Of a DNA stretch of 64,000 nucleotides, positions 1 to 9,601 are shown one piece after another. The stretch covers positions 124,001 to 188,000 of the forward strand of contig NZ_CP071527.1 in the NCBI RefSeq assembly GCF_023921225.1, in the 5' to 3' direction. The notes beneath the pieces were generated by a model that ran no database searches, had not been told where the DNA came from, and saw only the letters and a list, made by a program, of their open reading frames with translations. Every line of letters begins with the position of its first letter. Within the stretch, counting starts at the first letter, position 1. The translations under genes and the position numbers were made by a program. This DNA comes from Legionella lytica (GTDB taxonomy: Bacteria > Pseudomonadota > Gammaproteobacteria > Legionellales > Legionellaceae).

Positions 1-12
1 TGCGGGTATAGC

Positions 13-82
13 GTAGGTTGGGCCCCTGGACCAACGGTGAGTTCTCATGTGGATCTCTTGTTGGGCCATGGGCCCAACCTAC
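13..82. repeat. GTAG-ended inverted repeat (REP/BIME-like)
   Basis: A perfect 13-bp inverted repeat lies at 13-25 (GTAGGTTGGGCCC) and 70-82 (GGGCCCAACCTAC). Each arm is itself partly self-complementary (GTTGG..CCAAC), so this looks like two REP units facing each other. It sits upstream of ubiD, and related GTAG-headed palindromes recur through the window. The REP assignment is inference from this architecture. Confidence 0.7.
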
Positions 83-154
83 AATCTATAAGTATAATCT
101 TTAATTTAATGGTAATACCCCAAAGCCCCCCAAAGCTGTTCGAAGGGATTTTCC

Positions 155-1624
155 ATGAAATACTCTGACCTAAGAGACTTTATTACCCAACTTGAATCAC
201 GTAATTTATTAAAACGTATCGATTATCCCGTTTCTCCGGATCTTGAAATGACCACGGTAAGCGACCGGGTTTTACGCGCTGGCGGTCCTGCCTTACTCTT
301 TACTAACCCCTCAAACTATCAAATGCCAGTTTTAACCAATCTATTTGGTACTGTTGAACGCGTTGCTTTAGGCATGGGCGAAGAAAGTATCAGTGCCCTA
401 AGAGAGGTTGGGCACTTATTAGCAGCCTTAAAAGAGCCAGAGCCGCCTAAAGGTTTTAAAGACGCATTTAATAAATTGCCCTTACTCAAGCAGGCACTTC
501 ACATGGCTCCAAAAATAGTGAGTGGCGCTGAATGTCAAACCCATGTATGGGAAAAGGATGAAGTGGACTTAACCACTTTACCTATTCAAACCTGTTGGCC
601 TGGAGATGCGGCTCCGCTAATTACTTGGGGCTTAGTGACGACGAAAGGCCCACACCAAAGCCGTGAAAATATGGGTATTTATCGTCAGCAATTATTAAAT
701 AAAAACCAATTAATCATGCGCTGGTTATCACATCGTGGTGGTGCCTTGGATTATCAAGCATGGCAACAAGCTTATCCTGGAGAGCGTTTTCCGATTGCAG
801 TGACACTGGGTGCGGATCCGGCAACGATTTTAGCGGCCGTGACGCCAATCCCAGATACTTTATCCGAATATGCATTTGCAGGCTTATTACGTGGTCAACG
901 TACCCGTTTGACTCGCTGTATTGGCAATGACTTACATGTGCCTGCCAGTGCTGAGATTGTTTTGGAAGGTTATTTAGAACCTGGAGTTGAGGCTCCCGAA
1001 GGGCCTTATGGTGATCACACCGGTTATTATAATGAAGTACAATCCTTCCCTGTTTTTACGGTTGAACGCATTACCCATCGTGAACAACCGATTTATCACA
1101 GTACTTATACGGGCCGCCCACCGGATGAGCCTGCGATTTTAGGTGTTGCGCTCAATGAGGTGTTCATTCCTTTATTGCAAAAGCAATTTCCTGAAATTGT
1201 TGATTTTTATTTGCCGCCAGAAGGTTGTTCTTATCGCTTGGCGGTGGTTACCATCAAGAAACAATATCCAGGACATGCAAAACGAATTATGATGGCGGTA
1301 TGGTCTTTCTTACGCCAATTTATGTATACTAAATTTGTTATTGTTTGCGATGACGATGTTGATGCACGTAACTGGCAGGATGTGATTTGGGCAATGACCA
1401 CCCGTATGGATCCCTCGCGGGATACGGTAATGGTCGATAATACCCCCATAGACTATCTTGATTTTGCCTCACCTATTTCGGGTTTGGGCTCTAAAATGGG
1501 AATGGATGCTACCAATAAGTGGCCTGGAGAAACCCAACGCGAGTGGGGCGTTCCAATTGTTATGGATGAAGATATATTAGAAAAAGTTAATGGTTACTGG
1601 TCGTTACTGGGGTTGGGTGAATGA
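155..1624 (+). CDS. ubiD: UbiD, 4-hydroxy-3-polyprenylbenzoate decarboxylase
   Basis: This 489-residue protein is a full-length UbiD-family prenylated-FMN decarboxylase, close to the usual length of about 490-500. It removes the carboxyl group of 4-hydroxy-3-polyprenylbenzoate in ubiquinone synthesis. Family motifs include ENMGIYRQQ in the cofactor/metal region and [13 protein letters not shown], which carries the acidic catalytic residues. It begins at ATG 155 behind a GAAGGG ribosome-binding site. Its last bases overlap the next gene by ATGA, so it is translationally coupled to a flavin reductase, the same neighbour as in E. coli ubiD-fre. The prenyl-FMN synthase UbiX is not in the window. 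Confidence 0.96.
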   Translation: MKYSDLRDFITQLESRNLLKRIDYPVSPDLEMTTVSDRVLRAGGPALLFTNPSNYQMPVLTNLFGTVERVALGMGEESISALREVGHLLAALKEPEPPKGFKDAFNKLPLLKQALHMAPKIVSGAECQTHVWEKDEVDLTTLPIQTCWPGDAAPLITWGLVTTKGPHQSRENMGIYRQQLLNKNQLIMRWLSHRGGALDYQAWQQAYPGERFPIAVTLGADPATILAAVTPIPDTLSEYAFAGLLRGQRTRLTRCIGNDLHVPASAEIVLEGYLEPGVEAPEGPYGDHTGYYNEVQSFPVFTVERITHREQPIYHSTYTGRPPDEPAILGVALNEVFIPLLQKQFPEIVDFYLPPEGCSYRLAVVTIKKQYPGHAKRIMMAVWSFLRQFMYTKFVIVCDDDVDARNWQDVIWAMTTRMDPSRDTVMVDNTPIDYLDFASPISGLGSKMGMDATNKWPGETQREWGVPIVMDEDILEKVNGYWSLLGLGE

Positions 1625-2316
1625 GCAAAAATAACATCAAGGCCCGGGTTGAGCAAATTACGCCACTGACGGATAGTATTATGCAGTTGGTACTGGTCCC
1701 CGAAAAATATGTGGATTATTATGCCGGGCAGTATTTACAAATTATTCTTGGAACGGAGGCATTTAGTTATTCTATTGCCAATGCACCTTTAGGCTCGCAT
1801 CGTTATGAATTGCATATCCGTCACAGCCAAGACAATCCATACAATCAACGTTTATTTGCACATATAAAAGAGCAGGGCAGGGTTACCATTAATTTACCGT
1901 TCGGCGATTGTTGTATTGAGCATCTGGACGCACAGCGCCCAATATTATTTATCGCTGGTGGCACCGGGTTTGCACCGATAAAGGCGATGATTGAGCATTT
2001 ATTATCTAATGGAGACAAGCGACCTTTTGAGTTTTATTGGGGGGCGCGCATGCAAAATGATTTGTACATGGATGAAAAAATTAATAGCTGGCAGGCCCAT
2101 GTGGCACGGTTTAGCTATTTTTCGGCGCTTTCAGAAGAGAATTCTGATCCACTGGTTTCTTTGCTTCTGTCGCGACATGCGCACGATTTAGCAGATTGGC
2201 AAATTGTTATCAGTGGGCCTTTTGATATGGTTTATAGTATTCGAGATACTTTAGTCGAACGTGGGGCATCCCCAGAGTATTTATTCTCAGATGCATTTAG
2301 TTTTGAAGCGAAATAA
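1621..2316 (+). CDS. fre: Fre-like NAD(P)H-flavin reductase
   Basis: A 231-residue ferredoxin-reductase-fold protein the same size as E. coli Fre. The N-terminal flavin-binding barrel contains the FSYSIANAP segment (RxYS-like flavin motif), and the C-terminal nucleotide-binding half starts with [11 protein letters not shown]. It should reduce free flavins with NAD(P)H, which may supply FMNH2 for prenyl-FMN formation used by UbiD. The start ATG at 1621 overlaps the ubiD stop by four bases. The family and gene order are clear, but the exact electron acceptor cannot be read from sequence. Confidence 0.9.
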   Translation: MSKNNIKARVEQITPLTDSIMQLVLVPEKYVDYYAGQYLQIILGTEAFSYSIANAPLGSHRYELHIRHSQDNPYNQRLFAHIKEQGRVTINLPFGDCCIEHLDAQRPILFIAGGTGFAPIKAMIEHLLSNGDKRPFEFYWGARMQNDLYMDEKINSWQAHVARFSYFSALSEENSDPLVSLLLSRHAHDLADWQIVISGPFDMVYSIRDTLVERGASPEYLFSDAFSFEAK

Positions 2317-2327
2317 GGAGAGGTTGC

Positions 2328-2522
2328 ATGCAAACACTTTATGAAGTTCTAGGATTAGTTGGGGCGGGGTTGATTTTGTTCCTGCTCTACCGTTCAATTA
2401 AGGGAAATCCAGGCCAATTCAGTAGAGAAAATTTAAATAACAGCTTCTTTACTATGGGTGTTTTAGCCCTGGTTCTCATCGGTTTTATCGCCGTCCTAGT
2501 ATTTACACTACGCCACACGTAG
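2328..2522 (+). CDS. Small protein with two membrane helices
   Basis: A 64-residue protein lies 11 bp after fre with a good AGGAG ribosome-binding site (GGAGAGGTTGC before ATG). It has two hydrophobic helices, about residues 6-22 and 41-61, joined by a polar loop KGNPGQFSRENLNNS. It resembles the general layout of small twin-transmembrane proteins of the DUF2909 type, but I do not recognise a family with certainty and assign no function. Its spacing makes it the last gene of the ubiD-fre unit. A hairpin begins at its stop codon. Confidence 0.75.
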   Translation: MQTLYEVLGLVGAGLILFLLYRSIKGNPGQFSRENLNNSFFTMGVLALVLIGFIAVLVFTLRHT

Positions 2523-2542
2523 CCTTGCTCCAGCAAGGCTAC
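2519..2542. terminator. Hairpin between converging genes, probable bidirectional terminator
   Basis: A perfect 10-bp stem GTAGCCTTGC / GCAAGGCTAC encloses a TCCA loop. It starts at the stop codon of the small membrane protein and lies between it and the convergent hspQ. A short T-rich stretch (TATTTCTT) follows on the plus strand. The outer GTAG/CTAC ends match the dispersed palindromes, so it may be a REP-derived terminator. Confidence 0.6.
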
Positions 2543-2554
2543 AGGTATTTCTTA

Positions 2555-2866
2555 CTAATGTTTGGCATTAAGATTATGATACTGCCCCCCGCGTTCTTTA
2601 AGATACATTGCCAGATTTGGATTATTAATAGGTAACTCACTCGTATCTTCCACCAGCATACATTCCTCAACATAAGTCATTTGGCTACTATCATCTACCA
2701 ATAAACGATACCAAGGATTACGGGTGGTAAATTCACGTTGTGGAGCTTGAGGATTATAACGTCCCGAAGCTTGGAATAACGGATCCACATCAACAATAAT
2801 TGCTCGATAACGACTATGTTTGTGAATAACTAAATCCCCGATATTAAAGCGAGCTGTTTTATTCAT
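2555..2866 (-). CDS. hspQ: HspQ, hemimethylated DNA-binding / Lon-associated heat shock protein
   Basis: This encodes 103 residues, matching the roughly 105-residue HspQ family. Typical features are FNIGDLVIHKHSRYRAIIVDVDP near the N-terminus (read as two short segments) and the NPWYRLLVDDS core. HspQ acts as a specificity factor for Lon protease and binds hemimethylated DNA in enterobacteria. A longer reading to 2947 exists, but the start at 2866 is preferred: it has AAGGA upstream (GGACATCAA before ATG) and the extra 27 residues do not look like HspQ. No operon partner is evident. Confidence 0.9.
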   Translation of the reverse strand: MNKTARFNIGDLVIHKHSRYRAIIVDVDPLFQASGRYNPQAPQREFTTRNPWYRLLVDDSSQMTYVEECMLVEDTSELPINNPNLAMYLKERGGQYHNLNAKH

Positions 2867-2987
2867 TTGATGTCCTTTTTTTTGTCGCCCTGCATCAGAT
2901 ATCGGCCAAAGTGAATTTATCTTGAGTATTGTGGGGATTGCTTGCAACGAAGGGCTCCAACTTAGGTATTCGCTGCAAGCGGTCAGG

Positions 2988-3491
2988 CTATCCTAGGCGA
3001 TTGTGAGGACGTCGTTCTGCGCCTTCACCTAGGGAGTGGTCTTTATTTTTTTGTGCTGGTTGATGCTTTTCTGTAGCGAATAAAGTAGGTGATGATGCCT
3101 GTTTCTGTTGCAAAATATTTTTTGCTGTCGCAAGCTCTTGCGATAAGGTACTGTGCTTGCTTCGGGCGCTAATGAGCTTTGAACCGACTTCAGGTAAGTG
3201 CTTTTCACATGCGGCGAGATGGCGTGCTAAGTCTTTTCGTTGGTTGATAATACTTAACCTATTTTGTTCGAGAATTACTTCTTCTACGTGCGTGTTCCTG
3301 TTACGCGCTTCTTTTATTTTTTGATCATACAAATTAATGAGCCGTTCCATTGCGACTATTTTTCGTGGTGCTTTATCAATTATGGCTTTTAGCAGACGAT
3401 GCTCCTCAGCAAGGGTCTCATAATAGTCATAGGCACTACGAACTTGCTGCTCTAGTCGTGAAATTTTCTCATTAAGTTTTCCTTCACTCAT
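2988..3491 (-). CDS. Coiled-coil protein of unknown function
   Basis: About 167 residues, almost all helical and charged, with a long predicted coiled coil over residues 1-130. The segment is rich in K, E, R, L and Q and repeatedly reads LEQQVRSAYDYYETLAEEH-like. A polar tail PAQKNKDHSLGEGAERR follows. I do not recognise a family. A TTG start at 3515 is possible, but ATG 3491 has a GGTGA site upstream and leaves a normal leader after the -10 box at 3527-3532. It stands alone between hspQ and tatC. A secreted effector or a cytoplasmic scaffold would both fit; there is no direct evidence for either. Confidence 0.7.
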   Translation of the reverse strand: MSEGKLNEKISRLEQQVRSAYDYYETLAEEHRLLKAIIDKAPRKIVAMERLINLYDQKIKEARNRNTHVEEVILEQNRLSIINQRKDLARHLAACEKHLPEVGSKLISARSKHSTLSQELATAKNILQQKQASSPTLFATEKHQPAQKNKDHSLGEGAERRPHNRLG

Positions 3492-3526
3492 TTTTATCAC
3501 CAGTAATTTGTCCAATTCATAATCAA

Positions 3527-3532
3527 ATTATA
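3527..3532 (-). promoter_or_regulatory. -10 box for the coiled-coil gene
   Basis: A perfect TATAAT on the minus strand places a transcription start near 3520, about 30 bases before ATG 3491. No convincing -35 element is seen at the normal distance. Confidence 0.4.
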
Positions 3533-3580
3533 GGCTAAAATCACCAAGTGGGTATAATTAACAGTAAGGGTGTTGATATT

Positions 3581-4282
3581 TCATGCAAAATAAACTGCCA
3601 GGATAATTCCTGTTTCATAAAGCAAGCACAGTGGCACTGCCAGCATGATTTGCGAAAAAACATCTGGAGGGGTAAGCAACATGCCAATAATAAAAGCTGC
3701 CACAATGACGTAAGGACGGATTTTTTTTAGCGTATCGACGTCAAGAAGTGTCAAACGTACCAGCGTTAGACAAATTAATGGTACCTGGAAACAAAGCCCA
3801 AAGAGCAAAAGCATTCGGGTAATAAAGTCTAAGGCATAAGCCATATCGGGCATGTAACGCACCCCTTTAGGCAACGCATGGATAAAAAATTGGAACATAA
3901 ATGGCAGCACTAAGTAATAACAAAATGCCACTCCAGTCAGAAACAGCAACAGGCTTAAAACCATGGCGCTACGCAAGGCGCGCTGCTCTTTTTGATATAA
4001 GCCTGGACTAACAAAGCGCCAGAGATGAAATAGGGCATAAGGTGCGGTTAATAGCAGGGCGGTATCTGCAGCAAGTTTTAATGGGGTAAACACCGGAGAG
4101 GCTATTTGGGTTGCAATTAAGTCGTTTTGCCCTGAAAGCGTATGTAACAGGGGACCAACTAGCATTTGAAATAATTCGTTGGCTAGGAAAAAAAATGCAG
4201 TAAATAGAACAGCAAACCAGAGCAGAATCAAAATGCTGCGGCGGCGAAGTTCCAATAAGTGCGGTAGTAAGTTGGCTGACAT
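3581..4282 (-). CDS. tatC: TatC, twin-arginine translocase receptor subunit
   Basis: A 233-residue protein with six membrane helices and TatC landmarks: an N-terminal HLLELRRR, the FTPLKLA segment, APYALFHLWRFVSPGLYQKEQR in two parts, and the helix-breaking LTPPDVFSQI near the end. TatC recognises twin-arginine signal peptides and nucleates the TatA pore for folded proteins. It is about 20 kb from tatA-tatB, not in one operon with them. The only purine-rich site upstream of ATG 4282 (AAGG, 12 bases away) lies inside the palindromic repeat at 4291-4381. That repeat may therefore affect its translation. Confidence 0.95.
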   Translation of the reverse strand: MSANLLPHLLELRRRSILILLWFAVLFTAFFFLANELFQMLVGPLLHTLSGQNDLIATQIASPVFTPLKLAADTALLLTAPYALFHLWRFVSPGLYQKEQRALRSAMVLSLLLFLTGVAFCYYLVLPFMFQFFIHALPKGVRYMPDMAYALDFITRMLLLFGLCFQVPLICLTLVRLTLLDVDTLKKIRPYVIVAAFIIGMLLTPPDVFSQIMLAVPLCLLYETGIILAVYFA

Positions 4283-4290
4283 AATTATTC

Positions 4291-4381
4291 GTAGCCTTGA
4301 TGCAGCGCAGCGTAATCAAGGTTTTCCAAGCTATAGTTCAGTTCAGTAAATCTTGATTAGGCTGCGCTGCATCAAGGCTAC
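4291..4381. repeat. 30-bp GTAG-ended inverted repeat
   Basis: Arms 4291-4320 and 4352-4381 are complementary over 30 bp with one mismatch. The outer ends are GTAGCC...GGCTAC. The element fills most of the gap between panD and tatC. The left arm plus the following TTCCA..GCT is repeated in diverged form at 31219-31260, showing a mobile or amplified family. Confidence 0.8.
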
Positions 4382-4390
4382 CGGTGTTAA

Positions 4391-4792
4391 TTATGCTTCT
4401 TCTAATGCTCTAGCTTTTACTCCAACACGCTCAGGTCGGGTTTCGCGAATGCGATTAAATTGGTCTACAAATACCACGGTGGGATTCACCTGCGCACAAT
4501 CCTCTTCCAAAACTTGGGAGAAGGTCGCAATAATGATTAAATCACCAGGGGTTACCAAATGCGCGGCAGCGCCATTTACACAAATATTTGTTGAACCGGA
4601 TTCACCAGTAATTGCATAAGTTTCAAAGCGTGTACCGGCGGTAACGTTCCAGACATTTACTGCCTCATAAGGAAGTATATTCGCCGCTTTTAGCAATTCA
4701 GGGGAAATAGTGATACTGCCTTCATAATCTAAATCCGCCTCGGTCACTGTTGCACGATGAATTTTTGATTTTAACATTTTTCTATAGGCCAT
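4391..4792 (-). CDS. panD: PanD, aspartate 1-decarboxylase proenzyme
   Basis: A 133-residue pyruvoyl-dependent decarboxylase that converts aspartate to beta-alanine for pantothenate and CoA synthesis. The self-cleavage site YEGS is present with Gly25-Ser26, aligning with Gly24-Ser25 of E. coli. Other family segments are KSKIHRATVTEADL and the later GDLIIIATFSQV. Start ATG 4792 is behind AGGA (TTAGGATGAATC). Maturation normally needs PanZ in enterobacteria, and none is seen here. It is transcribed toward tatC across the palindromic repeat. Confidence 0.95.
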   Translation of the reverse strand: MAYRKMLKSKIHRATVTEADLDYEGSITISPELLKAANILPYEAVNVWNVTAGTRFETYAITGESGSTNICVNGAAAHLVTPGDLIIIATFSQVLEEDCAQVNPTVVFVDQFNRIRETRPERVGVKARALEEA

Positions 4793-4950
4793 GATTCATC
4801 CTAACCTTATTCATTGTGCCCGAATTTTACTCCATATTGAGATTTATGCTAGAGCTAGAATAATTAAAATGTGCAATATTACGTTAGGGTTGCCCTCAAC
4901 CATCACTGATTTTTGACGCATGCAATTTTACTCCTACTCCATAAGCAGGA

Positions 4951-4956
4951 TATAAT
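4951..4956 (+). promoter_or_regulatory. -10 box upstream of rsmA
   Basis: A perfect TATAAT lies 20 bases before the rsmA start. The TTGACG at 4913-4918 is too distant (32 bp) to pair with it, and the sequence at the right distance is a weak TTACTC. Confidence 0.4.
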
Positions 4957-4975
4957 CCATTTTTATTTTTTTTGA

Positions 4976-5755
4976 GTGTCTACAGTGAAGCACATTCCAC
5001 GTAAACGTTTTGGGCAAAATTTTTTGCAAAGCTTGCATGTAATTGAAGACATCCTCGGCTCCATCAATCCACAGCCGGAAGATAATATATTGGAAATCGG
5101 CCCTGGTTTAGGCGCATTAACTATTCCGTTACTGCGACGCCTAAAACAATTAACAGTGGTTGAAATTGACACGGATCTACAACAACACTGGCTGGATTAT
5201 TCCGGAGCAGGTGGCCGCTTGCATTTAATAGCTGCCGATGCATTAACCGTTGATTATGCTCAATTTGGTTCTCGATTACGGGTTATTGGTAATTTACCGT
5301 ATAATATTTCCACGCCATTATTAATCCATTTGTTAGGCTTTGCTTCATCGATTGAAGACATGCATTTTATGCTGCAAAAAGAAGTTGTGGAGCGCATGGC
5401 TGCCATTCCGGGGACCAAAAATTATGGACGTTTATCCGTAATGCTGCAGTATCATTGTGATGTAGAGTATTTATTTGATGTACCGCCCGAAGCGTTTGAG
5501 CCACAGCCGAAAGTAGATTCAGCTGTTGTTCGTTTAGTGCCACATCAAGAATCACCCTTTGAAGCTGTTGCGGTTGAGCAATTGGAGCGTTTGGTAGCAA
5601 GTTCCTTTGCTATGCGTCGTAAGACCTTGAATAATAATTTAAAGGGGATCATATCAGCGGATCAGCTACATGATTTGGGCATCGATGGAAGTAAGAGGCC
5701 AGAACAAATTTCTGTCGCTGAATATGTCCAACTAGCGAAATTTGTTTCCAATTAG
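4976..5755 (+). CDS. rsmA: RsmA (KsgA), 16S rRNA adenine dimethyltransferase
   Basis: A 259-residue methyltransferase that dimethylates A1518 and A1519 of 16S rRNA. It shows KRFGQNFL at the N-terminus, the SAM-binding motif [10 protein letters not shown] and the catalytic NLPYNIST motif, with the C-terminal [11 protein letters not shown] segment. The start is GTG 4976. A second GTG three codons later is also possible, and neither has a strong ribosome-binding site. As in E. coli, apaH lies downstream, but here pdxA and apaG are absent and an unrelated HD-like protein intervenes. Confidence 0.95.
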   Translation: MSTVKHIPRKRFGQNFLQSLHVIEDILGSINPQPEDNILEIGPGLGALTIPLLRRLKQLTVVEIDTDLQQHWLDYSGAGGRLHLIAADALTVDYAQFGSRLRVIGNLPYNISTPLLIHLLGFASSIEDMHFMLQKEVVERMAAIPGTKNYGRLSVMLQYHCDVEYLFDVPPEAFEPQPKVDSAVVRLVPHQESPFEAVAVEQLERLVASSFAMRRKTLNNNLKGIISADQLHDLGIDGSKRPEQISVAEYVQLAKFVSN

Positions 5756-5851
5756 TGTAAAATTAATAACTGGGATGAAAGATTTGTAATTATTCACCAC
5801 AATATTGGAGATTAATACTTCGCGTAGCTGGATAGTTACTTAACTTAACGT

Positions 5852-7219
5852 ATGGAGTCATTAATCATTATGGAGATGGCTTTGTTTCATCGAGAGCGTA
5901 AAAATTCTTTGTCTATGCAAAGAAAATCTATAAAAGATTTAACCCGCATTGTAACCGCTGGTCAGTTTTTGGCTGAAGAACGACGACAAGTATTAATTAA
6001 AAAAATACAGGTGTTTTCTCATCTTGAAATGTCACGTTATGAAAGTTTATGTACCCGGCTCATTGAGAATTTAGTTTATTACTGCCAAAGTTTACCTGAA
6101 ACCACAAACAGTTATTACTCTCAACCTGGCGGATTGGTTGATCATGCTTTAAATCGTACCGAAGCAGCGCTAAGCCTGTTTCAGGAATTTATGGTTCAAG
6201 AGCGATTAGGCACGGTATCTGAAGAACAGATGCTTTGGCAGTATGCCCTGTTTTCCGCCGCGATTTTACAGGGAATAGGTAAGCTCTTTATTGATTATCG
6301 TATTAATCTATTTGATAGCAATGGTCAATTGTTACGTGAATGGAACCCACTTCTAGATAGTATGGGCTCTGTTGGTCAATTTTATTCTTATGAGTTCCAA
6401 AAAGAATCTGAGGTTGAACTGCGCCGTCGCATTAATTTATTGCTTGCGAGAGCTCTGATGCCTGCCAGTGGTTTTTCTTGGATTGCATCGAATGGTGAAG
6501 TCTTAGCGGTATGGCTAGCCTTACTCAATGAAGATGAACGCTCTGCAGGAACCTTGGGCGCTATTTTGATCCGTGCGGATGCGATTGCCATTCAGCGCTA
6601 TTTTACAGAATTTATGTTGCGTAGTGGCATGCAAAACCCTTCAGGCCCTTATGGACGAGCGGGAACCTTTAGTGGTGGTGTACCAGAGACGTTATTAGAA
6701 AAAGAGCGGTCTGCAGGACTGGAATTTTTAGAGTGGTTTATTAAGTCCTTGGATGAAGGCCGTATTATGATTAATAAGGCCCCTTTATTTATGGTCCCTG
6801 GAGGCATGCTGATGTGCCAGGAAATGTTCCAGCTCTTTGTGCGCGAGCATCCTGAGTATAAGAATTGGCAAGCAATCCAAAATGGTTTTCTTTCTTTAGG
6901 CTTACATAGTCGCAACGCGGACGGTAGCGTACTGAGTCGCTTTGAGCAAATGCAAAATCAGCAAATGGAAAGTGGTATTGTATTTTCTAAATACGCGATT
7001 GCTTTACCTAGCTCGGTGAAAGTGCAGCATTTATCCGGTAAAGTAGAAACAATGTCTGCGATGGAGTTAGTCAACAAGGCGCAATATCATACCCAACTGA
7101 CTCAGCAGCAAAATGCGGTGGTCGCTCCTACTTTGCAAAAATTAAATGCGACAGGTCAATGGCAGGCAGCTGAAAATACGGGGAATGCATTACGACCAGG
7201 AGCAAAAAACGGTGCCTGA
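5852..7219 (+). CDS. HD-superfamily / TraI_2-like protein
   Basis: A 455-residue protein whose segment around residues 88-110 reads [13 protein letters not shown], with Asp97-His98. This resembles the HD-type TraI_2 domain found in conjugative relaxase accessory proteins and ICE-associated helicases. The remaining sequence is helical, with a second region (residues 270-370) resembling a putative C-terminal DNA-helicase-associated part, [29 protein letters not shown]. No relaxase, ATPase or conjugation gene is nearby. The start is uncertain: ATG 5852 is listed, but ATG 5870 or 5876 could be used. The stop overlaps the apaH start. Function unknown; a nucleotide phosphohydrolase role is only a possibility. 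Confidence 0.7.
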   Translation: MESLIIMEMALFHRERKNSLSMQRKSIKDLTRIVTAGQFLAEERRQVLIKKIQVFSHLEMSRYESLCTRLIENLVYYCQSLPETTNSYYSQPGGLVDHALNRTEAALSLFQEFMVQERLGTVSEEQMLWQYALFSAAILQGIGKLFIDYRINLFDSNGQLLREWNPLLDSMGSVGQFYSYEFQKESEVELRRRINLLLARALMPASGFSWIASNGEVLAVWLALLNEDERSAGTLGAILIRADAIAIQRYFTEFMLRSGMQNPSGPYGRAGTFSGGVPETLLEKERSAGLEFLEWFIKSLDEGRIMINKAPLFMVPGGMLMCQEMFQLFVREHPEYKNWQAIQNGFLSLGLHSRNADGSVLSRFEQMQNQQMESGIVFSKYAIALPSSVKVQHLSGKVETMSAMELVNKAQYHTQLTQQQNAVVAPTLQKLNATGQWQAAENTGNALRPGAKNGA

Positions 7220-8030
7220 TTATGCCATTGGTGACATCCAAGGATGCTATGACCCTTTACAACGACTCTTAGAACACATCGATTTTGATGAAAAAGTCGA
7301 CCGCTTATGGTTTGTTGGTGACTTGGTAAACCGTGGCCCTCAATCGCTAGCGGTATTACGTTTTATAAAATCTTTACCCTTAGCACCCAGAATTACTTTA
7401 GGCAATCATGACTTGCATTTACTAGGCTCTATATTTGGCGATGAGCCTTGGAGAGGGCATGATGATACTATTCAGGAAATTTTGCAGGCACCCGATAAAG
7501 AAGAGTTAGGCCATTGGTTAAGAATGCAGTCGATTTTATATTATTCAGAAGAGTTTAATTTGGTGATGACCCATGCCGGGGTTGCCCCGATGTGGGATTT
7601 GCCCAAAGCCATACGGCTGGCACGTGAGCTTGAAGTGGTACTTGCGGGGGAGAATTATCACCATTTTTTGTCGCATATGTATGGAAATAAACCGGATATT
7701 TGGTGTGATGATCTGGTTGGTGTCGATCGTTTAAGAATGATTACCAATTATTTCACCCGCATGCGTTTTTGTGATGCAGAGGGTGGGCTTAATTTGAGTT
7801 ATAAAGGGACACTTGCCGCAGCGCCCGCAGATGTTTATCCTTGGTATGCAGTGCCTAATCGTAAAGAGCTTGATGTCGACATCGTTTTTGGACATTGGGC
7901 TGCACTCATGGGGCAATGCCCTAATCCTAAAATTTATGCCATAGACACAGGATGTCTTTGGGGAGGACAATTAACTGCCTTACGTTTGCAGGATAAGCAA
8001 CGATTTGCAGTTTGGAACAAGAATGAATGA
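7212..8030 (+). CDS. apaH: ApaH, symmetrical Ap4A hydrolase
   Basis: A 272-residue metallophosphoesterase that cleaves diadenosine tetraphosphate to ADP. Phosphatase motifs are visible: [16 protein letters not shown] and GNHDLHLLG, then HAGVAP and FGHWAALMG. The open frame runs back to 7146, but GTG 7212 is preferred because it has AGGAG nine bases upstream and gives a protein starting directly at the catalytic strand, as in E. coli ApaH (about 280 residues). GTG 7212 overlaps the previous stop. The last bases overlap the TolC-like gene by ATGA, linking this enzyme to an efflux operon. Confidence 0.93.
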   Translation: MPDYAIGDIQGCYDPLQRLLEHIDFDEKVDRLWFVGDLVNRGPQSLAVLRFIKSLPLAPRITLGNHDLHLLGSIFGDEPWRGHDDTIQEILQAPDKEELGHWLRMQSILYYSEEFNLVMTHAGVAPMWDLPKAIRLARELEVVLAGENYHHFLSHMYGNKPDIWCDDLVGVDRLRMITNYFTRMRFCDAEGGLNLSYKGTLAAAPADVYPWYAVPNRKELDVDIVFGHWAALMGQCPNPKIYAIDTGCLWGGQLTALRLQDKQRFAVWNKNE

Positions 8031-9601
8031 GTGAGCTAATGAACCGATTCTCGTTATTTTTGTTGAGTGCATTGCTTAGTTTACCGGTTTTTGCCTTAAC
8101 AATAACAGAGGATAAACAGCAGCTAAAAGAGGCAGAAGAACGCTTAGAGCAGGCCATTGCTCGGCCTGAATTTATGCTGAAAAATTGGATTGAGCTACCG
8201 ACCTCGCCGGCGGCACGTAAGAAAGCTGTACGCAAGTTAAGTTTACGAGAAGCTATTTTGCTGGCTTTACGTTATAACCCGAATATCCGCAATGCGGAGC
8301 TGGATCGGGTGGTCCAGCGTTATCAATTGCGTTTAGCCAATAATGAATTTGAAATGCAATATGCTTTAGGTGCTTCGGGAGTAATCCAAAAAAGCCGCTT
8401 TAATGGGGTGGGTTCTGATACGACACATAGTTTTCTGGCCAGCCCTGAGTTGGGGTTACGTACTAAATTAGGCACTAAAGCTAGCCTTAATATCGATAAT
8501 AATGTCTATGGGGACAATAATTTTAGCCCGGTATTAAGTTTCTCTCTCACTCAACCCTTACTGCGCGGTTTTGGTAAAAATGTGAATGAAGCAGCATTAT
8601 TAAATGCTATCGATACCGAATGGTTAAATAAGTTAAGCTTGCGTCAATCCGTCTCCGATCAAATTACCCAAGTGATTATGGCATACCGTTCGTTGATCCT
8701 TAGCGGTAATACTTTACAAAACCAACGCTTGCAATTAAAAGAAGCGCAAAAGTCGCATGAAATTAATGAAAAGAAAATCGCCGCAGGGCAGTTGGAGCCT
8801 ACCGCTAACATTCAACAGTCTTATCAAATTGAGTCTTTGAGTTTGATGGTTGAGCAAGGTGAAAATGATTTTCAAAACGCAACGCAGGAGTTATTGCAGG
8901 CAATAGGCCTCGATCCGGAAACACATTTGTCCGTACCCAGCGATGTGGTTATTGAAAAAATAGCGGTTCCAGATTTAAAGAAAACTATTGAACAAGCTTT
9001 AGCGCATAATACCTTATATTTGGCACAAAAATTGGCCTTACGCGCGGATGAACGAGCTTATAAAATTGCAAAAAACCAACAGCTTTGGCAGGTGGACTTA
9101 GGTGCAAACGTACAAAGTGGTACGGTCAATGATGTGACTGGAAAGAGCAATGGCATTCGTGGGATCTACAATGGCCACAATATCACTGAAGCGGCACGTT
9201 TGACGGTAACGGTGCCATTGAATGATGTGAGTCGACGTAGCCAATTGATTAATGCAAAAATACGTCTGGAAAAAGATCGACTCAATTTGCTTGCGACCAA
9301 AAGAGCCTTGATTACCAACATTACGAATATCATTAATAGCATTAGAAGTTTGGCCAAACGCTACCAGTTAGCGCAAAAGCAAGTGAAATTAGCAGAACAA
9401 TCCTACGCTTTGGAAAAGAAAAAACAACAAGCAGGAATTGCTACAGCCCTGGAGGTAAACAATACGCAGAATCAATTGATTCAGGCGCAGGCGGGATTAA
9501 TTACGGCCAAAGTTGCTTATCTTAATCAAATTTCGACATTGCAACGTATTCTGGGAACCACATTAGATCACTGGAAAATTAAACTTAGGTATGGTGGATG
9601 A
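8027..9601 (+). CDS. TolC-family outer membrane efflux channel
   Basis: About 524 residues with a signal peptide (helix [16 protein letters not shown]) and the paired long coiled-coil helices and short barrel strands of outer-membrane efflux proteins. One repeat lies around residues 180-270 and the second around 400-510 ([19 protein letters not shown]). It should form the exit duct for the MacAB-type transporter encoded next. ATG 8027 is in ATGA overlap with apaH; ATG 8039, just before the signal peptide, is an alternative. There is no lipobox, so it is not a lipoprotein. Substrate unknown. Confidence 0.88.
   Translation: MSELMNRFSLFLLSALLSLPVFALTITEDKQQLKEAEERLEQAIARPEFMLKNWIELPTSPAARKKAVRKLSLREAILLALRYNPNIRNAELDRVVQRYQLRLANNEFEMQYALGASGVIQKSRFNGVGSDTTHSFLASPELGLRTKLGTKASLNIDNNVYGDNNFSPVLSFSLTQPLLRGFGKNVNEAALLNAIDTEWLNKLSLRQSVSDQITQVIMAYRSLILSGNTLQNQRLQLKEAQKSHEINEKKIAAGQLEPTANIQQSYQIESLSLMVEQGENDFQNATQELLQAIGLDPETHLSVPSDVVIEKIAVPDLKKTIEQALAHNTLYLAQKLALRADERAYKIAKNQQLWQVDLGANVQSGTVNDVTGKSNGIRGIYNGHNITEAARLTVTVPLNDVSRRSQLINAKIRLEKDRLNLLATKRALITNITNIINSIRSLAKRYQLAQKQVKLAEQSYALEKKKQQAGIATALEVNNTQNQLIQAQAGLITAKVAYLNQISTLQRILGTTLDHWKIKLRYGG

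Noticed and set aside
3548..3730. 60-residue plus-strand frame
   Set aside because: Antisense to tatC, no recognisable features.
4353..4619. 88-residue plus-strand frame
   Set aside because: Begins inside the palindromic repeat and runs antisense to panD.
4913..4956. TTGACG/TATAAT as one promoter for rsmA
   Set aside because: The 32-bp spacing is far too long; only the -10 element was kept.
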